A stretch of 37,359 bases of DNA from Brevundimonas sp. (GTDB lineage: Bacteria > Pseudomonadota > Alphaproteobacteria > Caulobacterales > Caulobacteraceae), in assembly GCF_016463485.1 (NCBI RefSeq), contig NZ_JAEMRD010000018.1, positions 1-37,359 on the forward strand. The letters run 5' to 3'. The position numbers were made by a program, and so were the translations under genes. The first letter of the stretch is position 1; the number at the start of each line of letters is the position of its first letter. Below, in pieces: positions 10,501-17,440 of this stretch. The notes under the pieces are model-generated. The model did not search any database. It was given only the letters and a program-made list of their open reading frames with translations, and was not told the origin of the DNA.

Positions 10501-10942
10501 CCAGTTCAACTACTCGCTGAACGGTTCCTGGCTGATCGAGCAGAAGTTCTTCACCGATATCGCCAACCCCGGCGCCTTCACCGAAAACGCTTCTTCGCTC
10601 TTCTACCCGCGCGTTCGCTTCACCTCGACCCTGCAATGGGCACCGACCGACACGGTGACCGTCAGCTGGATCGCCGACTGGCAGTCGTCGCAAGACATCA
10701 GCCAGCTGCGGACCCTGATCCTCAACCTGGACACGCAGCCCCTGGCCTATCGCGAAAGCGGCAACTTCGTCCGTAACGACTTCAACGTCCGTTACGACCT
10801 GACGGATGACGTGACCCTGCGCGCCGGCGTCACCAACGTCTTCGACGCCGAACAGGCGCCGTGGCTGGGAACGACCCTCTACTCGAACTTCGACCCCTAC
10901 GGTCGTCGCTTCAACGTCGGTCTGAACTGGCGCGTCTGGTAG
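7589..10942 (+). CDS. Large TonB-dependent outer-membrane receptor
   Basis: A 1117-residue outer-membrane receptor for TonB/ExbBD-energised uptake. It has a signal peptide with predicted cleavage after AFA (26), a TonB box-like EEVVVTGSR (40-48), and a plug domain containing LPNLRSLGTGRTLTLVDGRR and NIEIVTGGASSVYGADAVSGVLNFVLRKDFEG. A long barrel follows, ending in aromatic Trp (GLNWRVW) as the Bam complex expects. The start chosen is the ATG at 7589 followed by a canonical signal peptide; earlier in-frame codons add a non-signal leader. Caulobacteraceae encode many such receptors, often for plant-derived carbohydrates, but the ligand cannot be read from this sequence. The gene separates ftsA from ftsZ and ends in a strong terminator. 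Its codon use looks like the neighbours. Confidence 0.95.
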   Translation: MLLKRKYLFGTTIIAGMIAASAPAFAQTAPAAQDDETQVEEVVVTGSRIRRDPTTAPTPLIQVTQDQLLQTGLSTVIDYLATIPALSNSVVPSDTTGSGLNDGGLSLPNLRSLGTGRTLTLVDGRRHVGSQAGSLAVDIDTIPRLLIQNIEIVTGGASSVYGADAVSGVLNFVLRKDFEGLEVDANYAWINQDGQESKRVSAVIGQNFFDDRLNLYAHAEYEKIDEVLSTDIDWLRRSPTIFGIDADPTAIANGPNDDGKLDNILISSNELRRLDRPRWGSTTLANNQAPSALNEPLVPIATCTAFNAAACYSVDPAKTYWYDGTTARLANFGQRVGNTGASRPFTIGGDGESPVLFATENRIPSSESQRYQVGGTFAVTDSINLYAEAKYVTESTIDASQPTFFDVYLADTTAANRVNTLLASSSFQMRYSDNAFLPANVKAAILANQVVTYNAPTVTAAGTAQATTTNRQWADHRLFGPQRFQDNTRDLQRYVVAMNGSYDSVLFVKNFDWDISYTYGKVENTNLENGVDIERFNWAADSVVDTAGVLGTPGAIVCRVKLIAAQNPTVASGQLADAFRGGDLRASATALASINSCQPLNIFGNGNQSQAGLDYVKAFITVQEENEQEDAIASVSGQLWDFWGAGAIGVALGAEYRKETTSGVGRSTTTGDRFLFLNTGADFPEASYDSQEAFAELSIPLIRDSFLGEYAELSGSYRYADYSTVGETEVYGVNFVYRPVSDIAFKTSFNSSIRVPSLGENFSPRSQTFSNAFSDPCDTRNITAATLAADIRANRIANCTTLAAAKGLAYDFAGTTGSPDDDYNPLYASGVAGVNGGNPFLQPEESDSFTFSTVFQPRFIPNLDLVLDYYEIEITNVIAAVTAPAAAANCVSGPALNTAACSTIFRNNPAAAGTTAVLRSEAFKVGGTGTTDPIGGFIQGSVNFAKRTVRGLDFTARYSFDTEEMLGRNWGQFNYSLNGSWLIEQKFFTDIANPGAFTENASSLFYPRVRFTSTLQWAPTDTVTVSWIADWQSSQDISQLRTLILNLDTQPLAYRESGNFVRNDFNVRYDLTDDVTLRAGVTNVFDAEQAPWLGTTLYSNFDPYGRRFNVGLNWRVW

Positions 10943-10965
10943 GACTTCACGTCCCAAGGATACGG

Positions 10966-11000
10966 AAAGGGCGGCTCTCACGAGCCGCCCTTTTTCTTTG
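10966..11000 (+). terminator. Rho-independent terminator after the TonB-dependent receptor
   Basis: A perfect 12-bp stem (AAAGGGCGGCTC at 10966-10977 with GAGCCGCCCTTT at 10982-10993) closes a four-base loop and runs into a T-rich tract. It begins 24 bases after the receptor stop and isolates ftsZ from upstream transcription. Confidence 0.92.
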
Positions 11001-11058
11001 AAAACTGTGGATGGACCCAAGCTTGACCGGCTGTTCGGGGGCTATCCTGCGGTCAAGG

Positions 11059-11158
11059 TTAACCTTTTTACTCGACGCGAGTCCGACTCACCTTAATCGG
11101 TAACCTTCCCTTAACGGTGATGGGTGTTTCCTTAACGGGCCCATTAACCTTCTGATTC
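11059..11158 (+). promoter_or_regulatory. ftsZ regulatory region: CtrA-like box, TTAA half-sites and GANTC sites
   Basis: The gene-free stretch 11001-11215 holds TTAA at 11059, 11093, 11111, 11132 and 11144. One pair (GTAA at 11100-11103, seven bases, TTAAC at 11111-11115) matches the CtrA box TTAA-N7-TTAAC with one mismatch. The pair at 11132 and 11144 has eight bases between halves. A 12-bp palindrome AAGGTTAACCTT covers 11055-11066. Three GANTC sites, the CcrM methylation target, occur at 11079-11083, 11085-11089 and 11154-11158; the first two form GAGTC-C-GACTC. In Caulobacter crescentus ftsZ is repressed by CtrA and depends on CcrM methylation, so the same logic is likely here. The exact promoter is not resolved. 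Confidence 0.65.
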
Positions 11159-11215
11159 GGCGGGGCGGATCAGGAGGCCGGTAAGGGGGCAGGGTCGGAA
11201 AAGGTCGGTATTAAA

Positions 11216-12745
11216 ATGTCTCTCTCGCTGGTGCGTCCTCAAGCCACGGAACTCAAGCCCCGGATCGTCGTCTTCGGCGTCGGTGGCGCAGGCGGCAACG
11301 CCGTCAACAATATGATCGACGCCGGCCTCGAAGGGGTCGAGTTCGTCGTCGCCAACACCGACGCGCAGCATCTGTCGTTCGCCAAGACCGACCGCCGCAT
11401 CCAGCTCGGCGAAACGATCACCCAGGGCCTCGGCGCCGGTGCCCACCCCGAGGTCGGCATGAACGCCGCCGAGGAGAGCGCCGACGAAATCCACGCGCAC
11501 CTGGAAGGCGCGCACATGATCTTCATCACCGCCGGCATGGGCGGCGGTACCGGCACCGGTGCCGCGCCGATCATCGCCAAATGCGCGCGCGATCGCGGCA
11601 TCCTGACCGTCGGCGTCGTGACCAAGCCCTTCACCTTCGAAGGCCGTCACCGCATGCGTCTGGCCGATGCGGGCATCGCCGAGCTGCAGCGCTACGTCGA
11701 CACCCTGATCGTCATTCCGAACCAGAACCTGTTCCGCGTCGCCAACGAGCGCACCACCTTCGCCGACGCCTTCGGCATGGCCGACCAGGTGCTGCACTCG
11801 GGCGTGCGTTCGATCACCGACCTGATGATCCTGCCGGGCCTGATCAACCTCGACTTCGCCGACGTCCGCGCCGTCATGTCCGAGATGGGCAAGGCGATGA
11901 TGGGCACGGGCGAAGCGACCGGCGACGACCGCGCCCTGCTGGCCGCCCAGAACGCCATCGCCAACCCCCTGCTGGACGAGACCAGCCTGAAGGGTGCCAA
12001 GGCCGTTCTGGTCAACATCACCGGCGGTCTGGACATGACCCTGCTGGAAGTCGACGAGGCCGCCAACGCCATCTCGGCCGAGGTGGACGGCGACGCCAAC
12101 ATCATCTTCGGCGCGGCCTTCGATCCGAACCTGGAAGGCAAGATCCGCGTCTCGGTCGTCGCCACCGGCATGGATGAGGTCGGTGCCGTCAAGGTCGAGC
12201 CGACCACGACCAGCGCCTTCCACGATACCCGCCGTCCTGTGGCTCCCATCCGTCCCGAGCCGATCCGCCAGGAAGCCCTGCGCCCGGAACCGGTTCGTGC
12301 CGAAATGGCTCGCGCGCCTGAGCCCCGGATTGAACAGGCCCCGATCGTCCCGACCTTCCAGCCCACACCGGAACCCATCGTCGCGCGCACTCCCGAGCCG
12401 GTCATCCACGTCGCCGAGCCGACCCGCGCTCTGGAGCCCATCGTCGATCCCTGGGTCGAGGCCTTCGAGGCCGACCACGGCCGCAAGGCCGTGCCCGCCG
12501 CCGCTACTGCCCAGGGCGAGCTCTATATGGAGCGTCAGGCTGCCGAGCCTGCCTATGACGATCGCGACCATCGCAAGTCGGGCTGGAGCCTGTTCGGTTC
12601 CAAGAAGCCGCGCGCCCAGTCCAACTACGTCGCCCCCGCCGCGCCCCAGATGCGCCAGACCGGATCGGCCCAGGCCGCGCCCGAACTGTCGGCCGAGGAA
12701 GACGACCTCGAAATCCCGTCCTTCCTGCGGCGGTTGGCCAACTAG
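11216..12745 (+). CDS. ftsZ: Cell division protein FtsZ
   Basis: FtsZ is the tubulin-like GTPase that forms the cytoplasmic division ring. The 509-residue product has the nucleotide-binding [16 protein letters not shown] (19-34), the tubulin signature GGGTGTG (109-115), the catalytic T7 loop NLDFADV (211-217), and a GTPase core ending near 325. A long Pro/Glu-rich disordered linker (about 330-490) follows, then the conserved C-terminal peptide [14 protein letters not shown], which binds FtsA and other partners. The long linker is usual in Caulobacter relatives. A purine-rich GGAAAAGG lies about 10 bases before the ATG. The gene is a single transcription unit with its own regulatory region and terminator. 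Confidence 0.98.
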   Translation: MSLSLVRPQATELKPRIVVFGVGGAGGNAVNNMIDAGLEGVEFVVANTDAQHLSFAKTDRRIQLGETITQGLGAGAHPEVGMNAAEESADEIHAHLEGAHMIFITAGMGGGTGTGAAPIIAKCARDRGILTVGVVTKPFTFEGRHRMRLADAGIAELQRYVDTLIVIPNQNLFRVANERTTFADAFGMADQVLHSGVRSITDLMILPGLINLDFADVRAVMSEMGKAMMGTGEATGDDRALLAAQNAIANPLLDETSLKGAKAVLVNITGGLDMTLLEVDEAANAISAEVDGDANIIFGAAFDPNLEGKIRVSVVATGMDEVGAVKVEPTTTSAFHDTRRPVAPIRPEPIRQEALRPEPVRAEMARAPEPRIEQAPIVPTFQPTPEPIVARTPEPVIHVAEPTRALEPIVDPWVEAFEADHGRKAVPAAATAQGELYMERQAAEPAYDDRDHRKSGWSLFGSKKPRAQSNYVAPAAPQMRQTGSAQAAPELSAEEDDLEIPSFLRRLAN

Positions 12746-12781
12746 CTTCGCTGCCAAGGGGCAACGAGCAATAGGCAACAG

Positions 12782-12812
12782 AAGGGGCGGTCCGCAGGGG
12801 CCGCCCTTTTTC
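12782..12812 (+). terminator. Rho-independent terminator after ftsZ
   Basis: A 12-bp stem with two G-U wobbles (12782-12793 with 12798-12809, GCAG loop) is followed by T residues, 37 bases after the ftsZ stop. Confidence 0.85.
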
Positions 12813-12948
12813 CTTCTCGCTCCCCCGGAGTGGGGAGAGACAGCGAAGCCCGGGTTGGGCCGTATGAACCATCACGATCGCTCTTGCGGCACTCTTCCCG
12901 GTCCCGATCGCTGACCGTTCTTCCCTCCCCACAAGGGGCAGGGAGAAG
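12813..12948. repeat. Imperfect intergenic palindrome between ftsZ and lpxC
   Basis: The gene-free stretch 12746-13048 holds, after the ftsZ terminator, two C-rich/G-rich hairpins: 12813-12840 (stem CTCCCC/GGGGAG) and 12921-12948 (CCCTCCCC/GGGGCAGGG). Each is roughly the reverse complement of the other, so the whole can also fold as one long imperfect hairpin. Sequence style and architecture resemble the cleaner palindrome at 13956-14127. It is probably a decayed copy of the same kind of intergenic repeat. Nothing else was recognised up to the lpxC start. Confidence 0.5.
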
Positions 12949-13048
12949 AAACAATCCGAAACCTGACTTTGGTTTCCGTCTGGTCGCATAGGCGATACCA
13001 AAGTGTCATCGGCGGCTCCCCCTCGCCGCCCGCACGAGAGTTCCCCAC

Positions 13049-13948
13049 TTGCCGCTGCGTCCCGATCATCACGAACGGACCATCGTCGCCCCTGCGATCT
13101 GCGCGGGCGTGGGCGTGCATACGGGCCAGCGGGTGCGTCTGGCGATCCGCCCGGCCGCGCCGGATACGGGTATCGTCTTCGTCCGCACCGACATCGCCGA
13201 CCGCGACAACCGCATCCCCGTCTCGGGCGAGGCGGTCATCGACGCCCGCCTGAACACCATGATCGAGAATGCGGCCGGCGTGCGCCTGTCGACCATCGAG
13301 CATCTGATGGCGGCCTTCTGTGCCTTGGGCATCTCCAACGCCGTGGTCGAGGTCGATGGGCCCGAGCTGCCGATCCTGGACGGGTCGGCCCTGCAGTTCG
13401 TGCAGTTGCTGGACCGTGCGGGTTTCCGGCCCCAGCCGATGCCGGTGCGCTACATCGAGATTCTGGAGCCGATCCACGTCACCGACGGTGACAAGCACGC
13501 GGCCCTCTATCCGTGCGACCGCTACGAGATGCGGTTCGAGATCGATTTCGACAATGCCGTCATCGGCAACCAGGTCGTGGACTTTGTCGTGGACGAGGAA
13601 ACCTTCCGCTCCGACATCATGGCCGCCCGCACCTTCGGTTTCGCCCATGAGGTCGAGGCCCTGAGGCAAGCCGGTCTGGCGCGTGGTGGCAGCCTCGAGA
13701 ACGCCGTGGTCATCGACGGCGACGACATCCTGAACCCCGGCGGCCTGCGCATGGAACGCGAGTTCGTGAAGCACAAGGCGCTGGACGCGATCGGCGACCT
13801 GTACGTGCTCGGGGCGCCCCTGCTGGGCCGGTACGAAGGCTACAAGGGCGGGCATGCCCTGAACAACCTGCTGGTCCGCGAACTGCTGGCCAACCCGCAG
13901 AGCTGGCGCGAGACCGTCCGCGTGCCGGAACTGGCGCGGGTGGGATAA
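13049..13948 (+). CDS. lpxC: UDP-3-O-acyl-N-acetylglucosamine deacetylase
   Basis: LpxC removes acetate from UDP-3-O-acyl-GlcNAc with a zinc hydroxide, the committed step of lipid A synthesis. The 299-residue product has the family opening APAICAGVGVHTGQ and the zinc ligands His85 (STIEHLMAA), His242 and Asp246 (KHKALDAIGD), with the general acid-base His269 (GGHALNN). The start is the TTG at 13049: no ATG or GTG is available in frame upstream, and a later start would cut into the first conserved strand. TTG may mean modest translation of this dosage-sensitive enzyme. Three hundred bases of repeat-rich DNA separate it from ftsZ, and its stop abuts the next palindrome. Confidence 0.95.
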   Translation: MPLRPDHHERTIVAPAICAGVGVHTGQRVRLAIRPAAPDTGIVFVRTDIADRDNRIPVSGEAVIDARLNTMIENAAGVRLSTIEHLMAAFCALGISNAVVEVDGPELPILDGSALQFVQLLDRAGFRPQPMPVRYIEILEPIHVTDGDKHAALYPCDRYEMRFEIDFDNAVIGNQVVDFVVDEETFRSDIMAARTFGFAHEVEALRQAGLARGGSLENAVVIDGDDILNPGGLRMEREFVKHKALDAIGDLYVLGAPLLGRYEGYKGGHALNNLLVRELLANPQSWRETVRVPELARVG

Positions 13949-13955
13949 TTTGCCT

Positions 13956-14127
13956 CCCTCTCCCAGAGGGAGAGGGCTTGAGCGCCCGAGAGCCGACAGG
14001 CGATCGGACTTGCGCGAAAGGGTGAGGGGTTATGCCCGCACCGGTAGGCACCATAACCCCTCACCCTTTCGGCTAAGGCGCATCGCTTCGCCCTGCGAGC
14101 CTCAAGCCCTCTCCCTATGGGAGAGGG
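13956..14127. repeat. 172-bp nested palindromic element between lpxC and pgeF
   Basis: The element fills the convergent gap. Perfect outer arms at 13967-13982 and 14101-14116 (16 bp) and perfect inner arms at 14015-14034 and 14052-14071 (20 bp) allow one large hairpin. Each end also forms its own hairpin: CCCTCTCCC-AGA-GGGAGAGGG at 13956-13976 and CCCTCTCCC-TAT-GGGAGAGGG at 14107-14127. It lies seven bases after the lpxC stop and one base before the end of the minus-strand pgeF gene. It looks like a palindromic intergenic repeat and could act as a two-way terminator, although it lacks a U tract. Confidence 0.85.
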
Positions 14128-14128
14128 G

Positions 14129-14908
14129 TCACATCAACGAAATTGCGCTCATCAACCGTCCGAAATCCGGTTCTCCTCGCTGGAACGCCCGGCGGTTGGA
14201 GAAAAACCGATCCACATCGGCACAGGTATCGTCGCCGGTCCACGCCGCCTCGCCCACGCCCGACTGCTCCAGCCGCCACAGAACGAAGCCCGGCAGGTCG
14301 AACATCCGCTTGTCCGCCGTACCGCCGGGCATGAAGAACCGCGCGCTTCCCGGATCGGCATCCTGGAACCGTGCCTGAAAATCCGAGCCGACCTCGTACG
14401 ACGCCTGCGCAATACAGGGCCCGACGACGGCGACGGTGCGGGACGGCTCGGCCCCCAGCGTCGACATGGCCGTGACCGCGCTTTGCACGACCCCGCCCAG
14501 CGCCCCCTTCCAGCCTGCGTGGACGGCCGCCACGACCCCCGCCTCGGCGTCCGCCAGCAGCACCGGCGCGCAGTCGGCGGTCAGGACGGCACAGATGACG
14601 CCGGGCACGGCCGTTGCCACCGCATCACCCTCGGGCCGGTCGCCGCGCCACGGACCTTCGGCGACGCGGGTAACGGCCGAGTGGATCTGGTAGCAGGCGG
14701 CCAGGTCGTCGGGCGTCCCGCCGAAGGCCGCCGCGATCCGGCGGCGGTTCTCCTCCACGGCCGCGATGTCGTCGCTGGAGCCCAGGCCGGTGTTCAGACT
14801 GTCGAAGATCCCGGTGGAAACCCCGCCCCGTCGCGTGAAGAACCCGTGGCTCACCCCGGCCGCCGTCAGCAGCGGATGGGTGATCGGTTCAGGCAGGGTG
14901 GGGGTCAT
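14129..14908 (-). CDS. pgeF: Peptidoglycan editing factor PgeF (YfiH family, laccase-like fold)
   Basis: A 259-residue protein of the YfiH/LACC1 family, described in Escherichia coli as an enzyme that prevents L-Ser misincorporation into peptidoglycan; relatives act as multi-copper or purine-nucleoside enzymes. Motifs present are HGFFTRRGGVSTG, QIHSAVT, LTADCAPVLLAD and AAVHAGWKGALGGVV, supplying the conserved His, Cys and His metal or active-site positions, and then GPCI. The ATG overlaps the stop of the upstream methyltransferase gene in an ATGA arrangement. It is the last gene of the lgt operon, and the editing role agrees with the envelope theme of the neighbourhood. Confidence 0.92.
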   Translation of the reverse strand: MTPTLPEPITHPLLTAAGVSHGFFTRRGGVSTGIFDSLNTGLGSSDDIAAVEENRRRIAAAFGGTPDDLAACYQIHSAVTRVAEGPWRGDRPEGDAVATAVPGVICAVLTADCAPVLLADAEAGVVAAVHAGWKGALGGVVQSAVTAMSTLGAEPSRTVAVVGPCIAQASYEVGSDFQARFQDADPGSARFFMPGGTADKRMFDLPGFVLWRLEQSGVGEAAWTGDDTCADVDRFFSNRRAFQRGEPDFGRLMSAISLM

Positions 14909-15978
14909 GTCTCGAATCCCGGCACGGACAGGTCGGTGGGCGAGAAAATCGCACAGGCCTTGAACAACGTCCCCATTTCGTCGTCGGCGATCAGGCGGTT
15001 CATCTGGCGGTCCAGCAGGGCGGCACCGTCCGGCCGGGCCTCCTTCAGCCTCCCGGCCCTGACCTCGATCCCCATGGCGCGCAGGAAGTCGCCCTGGCCG
15101 ATGCAGGGGGTGACGGCGGCACCGGCCGACGCGGCGGCGGCCAGTAAGGCGGGAAAGTCGGCCCACTGGGTCAGGTCGGCCTCGCCCGGGCTGGCCAGAG
15201 GATCCACGGCCTTGTGCCGGCTCAGGGCCTGGAGCGTGTCGCCCGGCCCCGGCGTATCGCGGCCATAGTCGATCAGCAGGGCCGCGCCGGTGGCCTGGAC
15301 CATCAGGGCGGCGCAGTCGCGACCGAACTGGGCCTGATGCGGCGAGGTTTCGACGATCTGGCCGACCTCGACGGGGTACGGGGGCGGGGTGAAACCGGCC
15401 GGGGCCGCCGTCAGGCCGAAGATCAGCTCGCCCGCTTCATCGACCCCGACGCAGCGCTCGGCCCAGCCCTCTTCGGTCCGCATGAACTGGCGCACAGGCA
15501 GGCAGTCGAGCATTTCGTTGGCGACCAGGATCACGGGGGCGCCCGCATCGATGGCGTCCAGCGACGCCACCCAGCGCGGCGTCACGGCGGACCCTTCCAG
15601 CCGCCTCGCCTGGGCGTCTCTCAGGAAGGGGCTGGGCTCGATCAGGACGACGTCGCAGGCCTCCAGGAACCCCGGCGCGCGCTTGGCCGTCCTCAGGATA
15701 TCGTCCATCAGGGTGCCGTCGCCGGGGCCGACCTCGACCAGGGTGAACCGGGCAGGGCTGCCCAGCCGTCGCCAGACCTCGACGGCCCACAGGCAGACCA
15801 GCTCGCCGAACATCTGGGACACCATCGGCGCGGTGATGAAGTCACCGTCCACGCCCAGGCCCGGCCGGGTGGCGTAATAGCCGTCCTGCGGATCGTGCAG
15901 GCAGCGCAGCACATAGTCGGCGACCGTCATCGGCCCGGTCAGGACGATCTCGCGGACCAGTCGCGCCTTCAGGCTCAC
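14905..15978 (-). CDS. SAM-dependent methyltransferase, NDUFAF7/MidA family
   Basis: A 357-residue class I methyltransferase of the family of human NDUFAF7, which dimethylates an arginine of a complex I subunit. The N-terminal region carries MTVADYVLRCLHDPQDGYY and FITAPMVSQMFGELVCLW. The SAM-binding motif is LVEVGPGDGTLMDDILR, followed by VILVANEMLDCLPVRQF. All are characteristic of the family. The GTG at 15978 is used because it overlaps the lgt stop by four bases; upstream residues in this frame are antisense of lgt codons. In alphaproteobacteria this gene often lies between lgt and pgeF, as here. Complex I assembly is the likely role, by homology. Confidence 0.9.
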   Translation of the reverse strand: MSLKARLVREIVLTGPMTVADYVLRCLHDPQDGYYATRPGLGVDGDFITAPMVSQMFGELVCLWAVEVWRRLGSPARFTLVEVGPGDGTLMDDILRTAKRAPGFLEACDVVLIEPSPFLRDAQARRLEGSAVTPRWVASLDAIDAGAPVILVANEMLDCLPVRQFMRTEEGWAERCVGVDEAGELIFGLTAAPAGFTPPPYPVEVGQIVETSPHQAQFGRDCAALMVQATGAALLIDYGRDTPGPGDTLQALSRHKAVDPLASPGEADLTQWADFPALLAAAASAGAAVTPCIGQGDFLRAMGIEVRAGRLKEARPDGAALLDRQMNRLIADDEMGTLFKACAIFSPTDLSVPGFET

Positions 15979-16868
15979 GTGGCTGTGGGGTCCGCTTCGG
16001 GCTCCGCGACCGGTGCCGTCTTCCACGCCCGCCAGATCAGCCAGCCGCCGATGGCGATCATCGGCACGGACAGCAATATGCCCATGGTCAGGCCGAGCGG
16101 CAGGTTGTCCAGACCGACATCAGGCTGGCGCACATTCTCCAGCGCGATGCGCGACAGGCCGTATCCGACCAGGAACAGGCCGGTGACATAGCCGGGCTTG
16201 GCCAGCAGCCGGAACTTCCAGATCGCCAGCGACAGCAGGCCGAACAGCAAGAGCCCTTCGAGCCCTGCCTCGTACAACTGGCTCGGGTGACGCGGCACGT
16301 CGCCGGCCGGGCAGATCCCGTAGGTCGAAAGGATACGCTCGTTGCAGAAGCGGATGGCCCAGGGAACGGTCGTCTCGCGGCCCCACAGCTCGCCGTTGAT
16401 GAAGTTGGCCATGCGGCCGAAGAAGATGCCGATAGGGGCGGTGGCCAGGGCCATGTCGCCGACGCTGAGGGTGGACAGCTTGTTCTTCCAGGCGAACCAC
16501 AGGACGGCGGCGGTGCAGCCCAGCAGGCCGCCGTGGAACGACATCCCGCCGGTCCACAGCTGGAACAGCTCCAGCCGCTCGCCCCAGCTGTCGCCGGTGA
16601 ACAGCTGCAGATACATGGCCGGCTTGTAGAACAGGGCGTATCCGAACCGGCCGCCCAGGATGATGCCGAGCGTGATCCACAGCACCAGGTCGTCCAGCTG
16701 GACCGTCGATATCGGCGGCTTCTTCGGTGCCCACAGGCTGTTTCGCTTGATCAGGACGCCCGCATACCACCAGCCCAGCACGATGCCGGCGACATAGGCC
16801 AGGGCGTACCAGCGGATCGGCAGCGGCCCCAGCTGGATCAGGACCGGGTCGAACTCGGGGAAGATCAC
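15975..16868 (-). CDS. lgt: Prolipoprotein diacylglyceryl transferase
   Basis: Lgt moves diacylglycerol from phosphatidylglycerol to the lipobox cysteine of prolipoproteins in the inner membrane, the first step of lipoprotein maturation. The 297-residue product is polytopic, with about seven membrane segments, and shows GPLPIRWYALAYVAGI, the essential His112 in MSFHGGLLG, the Lgt signature GRMANFINGELWGR (151-164), and HPSQLYEA. The start is a GTG giving MIFPEFDPVL, the normal family N-terminus. It heads a three-gene minus-strand operon with coupled overlaps. Several proteins encoded in this window carry lipoboxes and would be its substrates. Confidence 0.97.
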   Translation of the reverse strand: MIFPEFDPVLIQLGPLPIRWYALAYVAGIVLGWWYAGVLIKRNSLWAPKKPPISTVQLDDLVLWITLGIILGGRFGYALFYKPAMYLQLFTGDSWGERLELFQLWTGGMSFHGGLLGCTAAVLWFAWKNKLSTLSVGDMALATAPIGIFFGRMANFINGELWGRETTVPWAIRFCNERILSTYGICPAGDVPRHPSQLYEAGLEGLLLFGLLSLAIWKFRLLAKPGYVTGLFLVGYGLSRIALENVRQPDVGLDNLPLGLTMGILLSVPMIAIGGWLIWRAWKTAPVAEPEADPTAT

Positions 16869-17015
16869 GAACGCAGGCTCCGGGTGGCTTGGTCAGGTCA
16901 TCTAGCAAGTGGCCCAAGGGAAAGCCATTGGGGGTGAACGCCATCCCTCATCTCGATTTCGACACGACGCAGGCTATAAGTCGCATCGACGGAAAGGTTT
17001 CGTTCACCATATCGC

Positions 17016-17031
17016 GTAAACCTTCCTTAAC
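17016..17031 (+). promoter_or_regulatory. CtrA-like box upstream of the ubiK-like gene
   Basis: GTAA at 17016-17019, seven bases, and TTAAC at 17027-17031 match TTAA-N7-TTAAC with one mismatch, the same mismatch as in the ftsZ upstream box. A TATAAG hexamer lies at 16975-16980, and a GANTC site at 17047-17051, 19 bases before the ATG at 17071. The remainder of the 16869-17070 gap between the divergent lgt and ubiK-like genes shows no gene. Confidence 0.45.
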
Positions 17032-17070
17032 CACGGCCGCCCGCCCGAGTCGGTGGCCACGGAGACCGCC

Positions 17071-17361
17071 ATGCAGACCCGCAACCCGATCCTCGACGAG
17101 TTCGCCAAGATCACCACCGGTGCCATGGGCCTGGCCCAGGCCGCGGGCGAAGAGGCCAAGGCCGCCTTCCGCAGCCAGACCGACCGCGTCGCTGCCGAGC
17201 TGGACCTGGTGCGCCGCGACGAATTTGACGCCCTGAAGGCCGAGGTCGCGGCTCTGCGCGACCAGTTGACGGTGCTGAACGCTGCCTTTGCCGCCAAGAC
17301 CAAGAAGCCTGCCACGGGAACCTCCACAGGTGGAACTCCCGCTGAGGACGCAGCGGGTTGA
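17071..17361 (+). CDS. UbiK-like accessory factor (BMFP domain)
   Basis: A 96-residue, mostly helical protein. The N-terminal half (NPILDEFAKITTGAMGLAQAAGEEAKAAFRSQ) is amphipathic and the middle part (LVRRDEFDALKAEVAALRDQLTVLNAAFAAK) is a coiled coil, as in the UbiK/YqiC family that helps aerobic ubiquinone synthesis and associates with membranes. A Thr/Gly-rich tail follows. The ATG at 17071 has GGAG nine bases upstream and gives the standard family start; a GTG at 17053 would add six residues. It is divergent from lgt, and a CtrA-like box lies 40 bases upstream. A ubiquinone role is inferred from family only. Confidence 0.8.
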   Translation: MQTRNPILDEFAKITTGAMGLAQAAGEEAKAAFRSQTDRVAAELDLVRRDEFDALKAEVAALRDQLTVLNAAFAAKTKKPATGTSTGGTPAEDAAG

Positions 17362-17440
17362 GCCGAATCCGCGAACACGTTTACCGTAATCTGGAGGGGC
17401 GTGAGTCGCGTCCCCTCTCACACGCCGCTGGAACCGACCT

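Noticed and set aside
7517..11020. Very long minus-strand open frame (over 1100 codons) opposite the TonB-dependent receptor
   Set aside because: High-GC codon bias of the + strand gene leaves the antisense frame free of stops. Its product shows no domain, and the + strand has a signal peptide, plug and barrel.
11144..12778. Long minus-strand open frame opposite ftsZ
   Set aside because: It is the antisense of an unmistakable FtsZ, low-complexity Gly/Arg/His-rich, with no recognisable motif.
13950..14378. Plus-strand open frame across the lpxC-pgeF palindrome
   Set aside because: It reads repeat DNA and then the antisense of pgeF; no coding signs.
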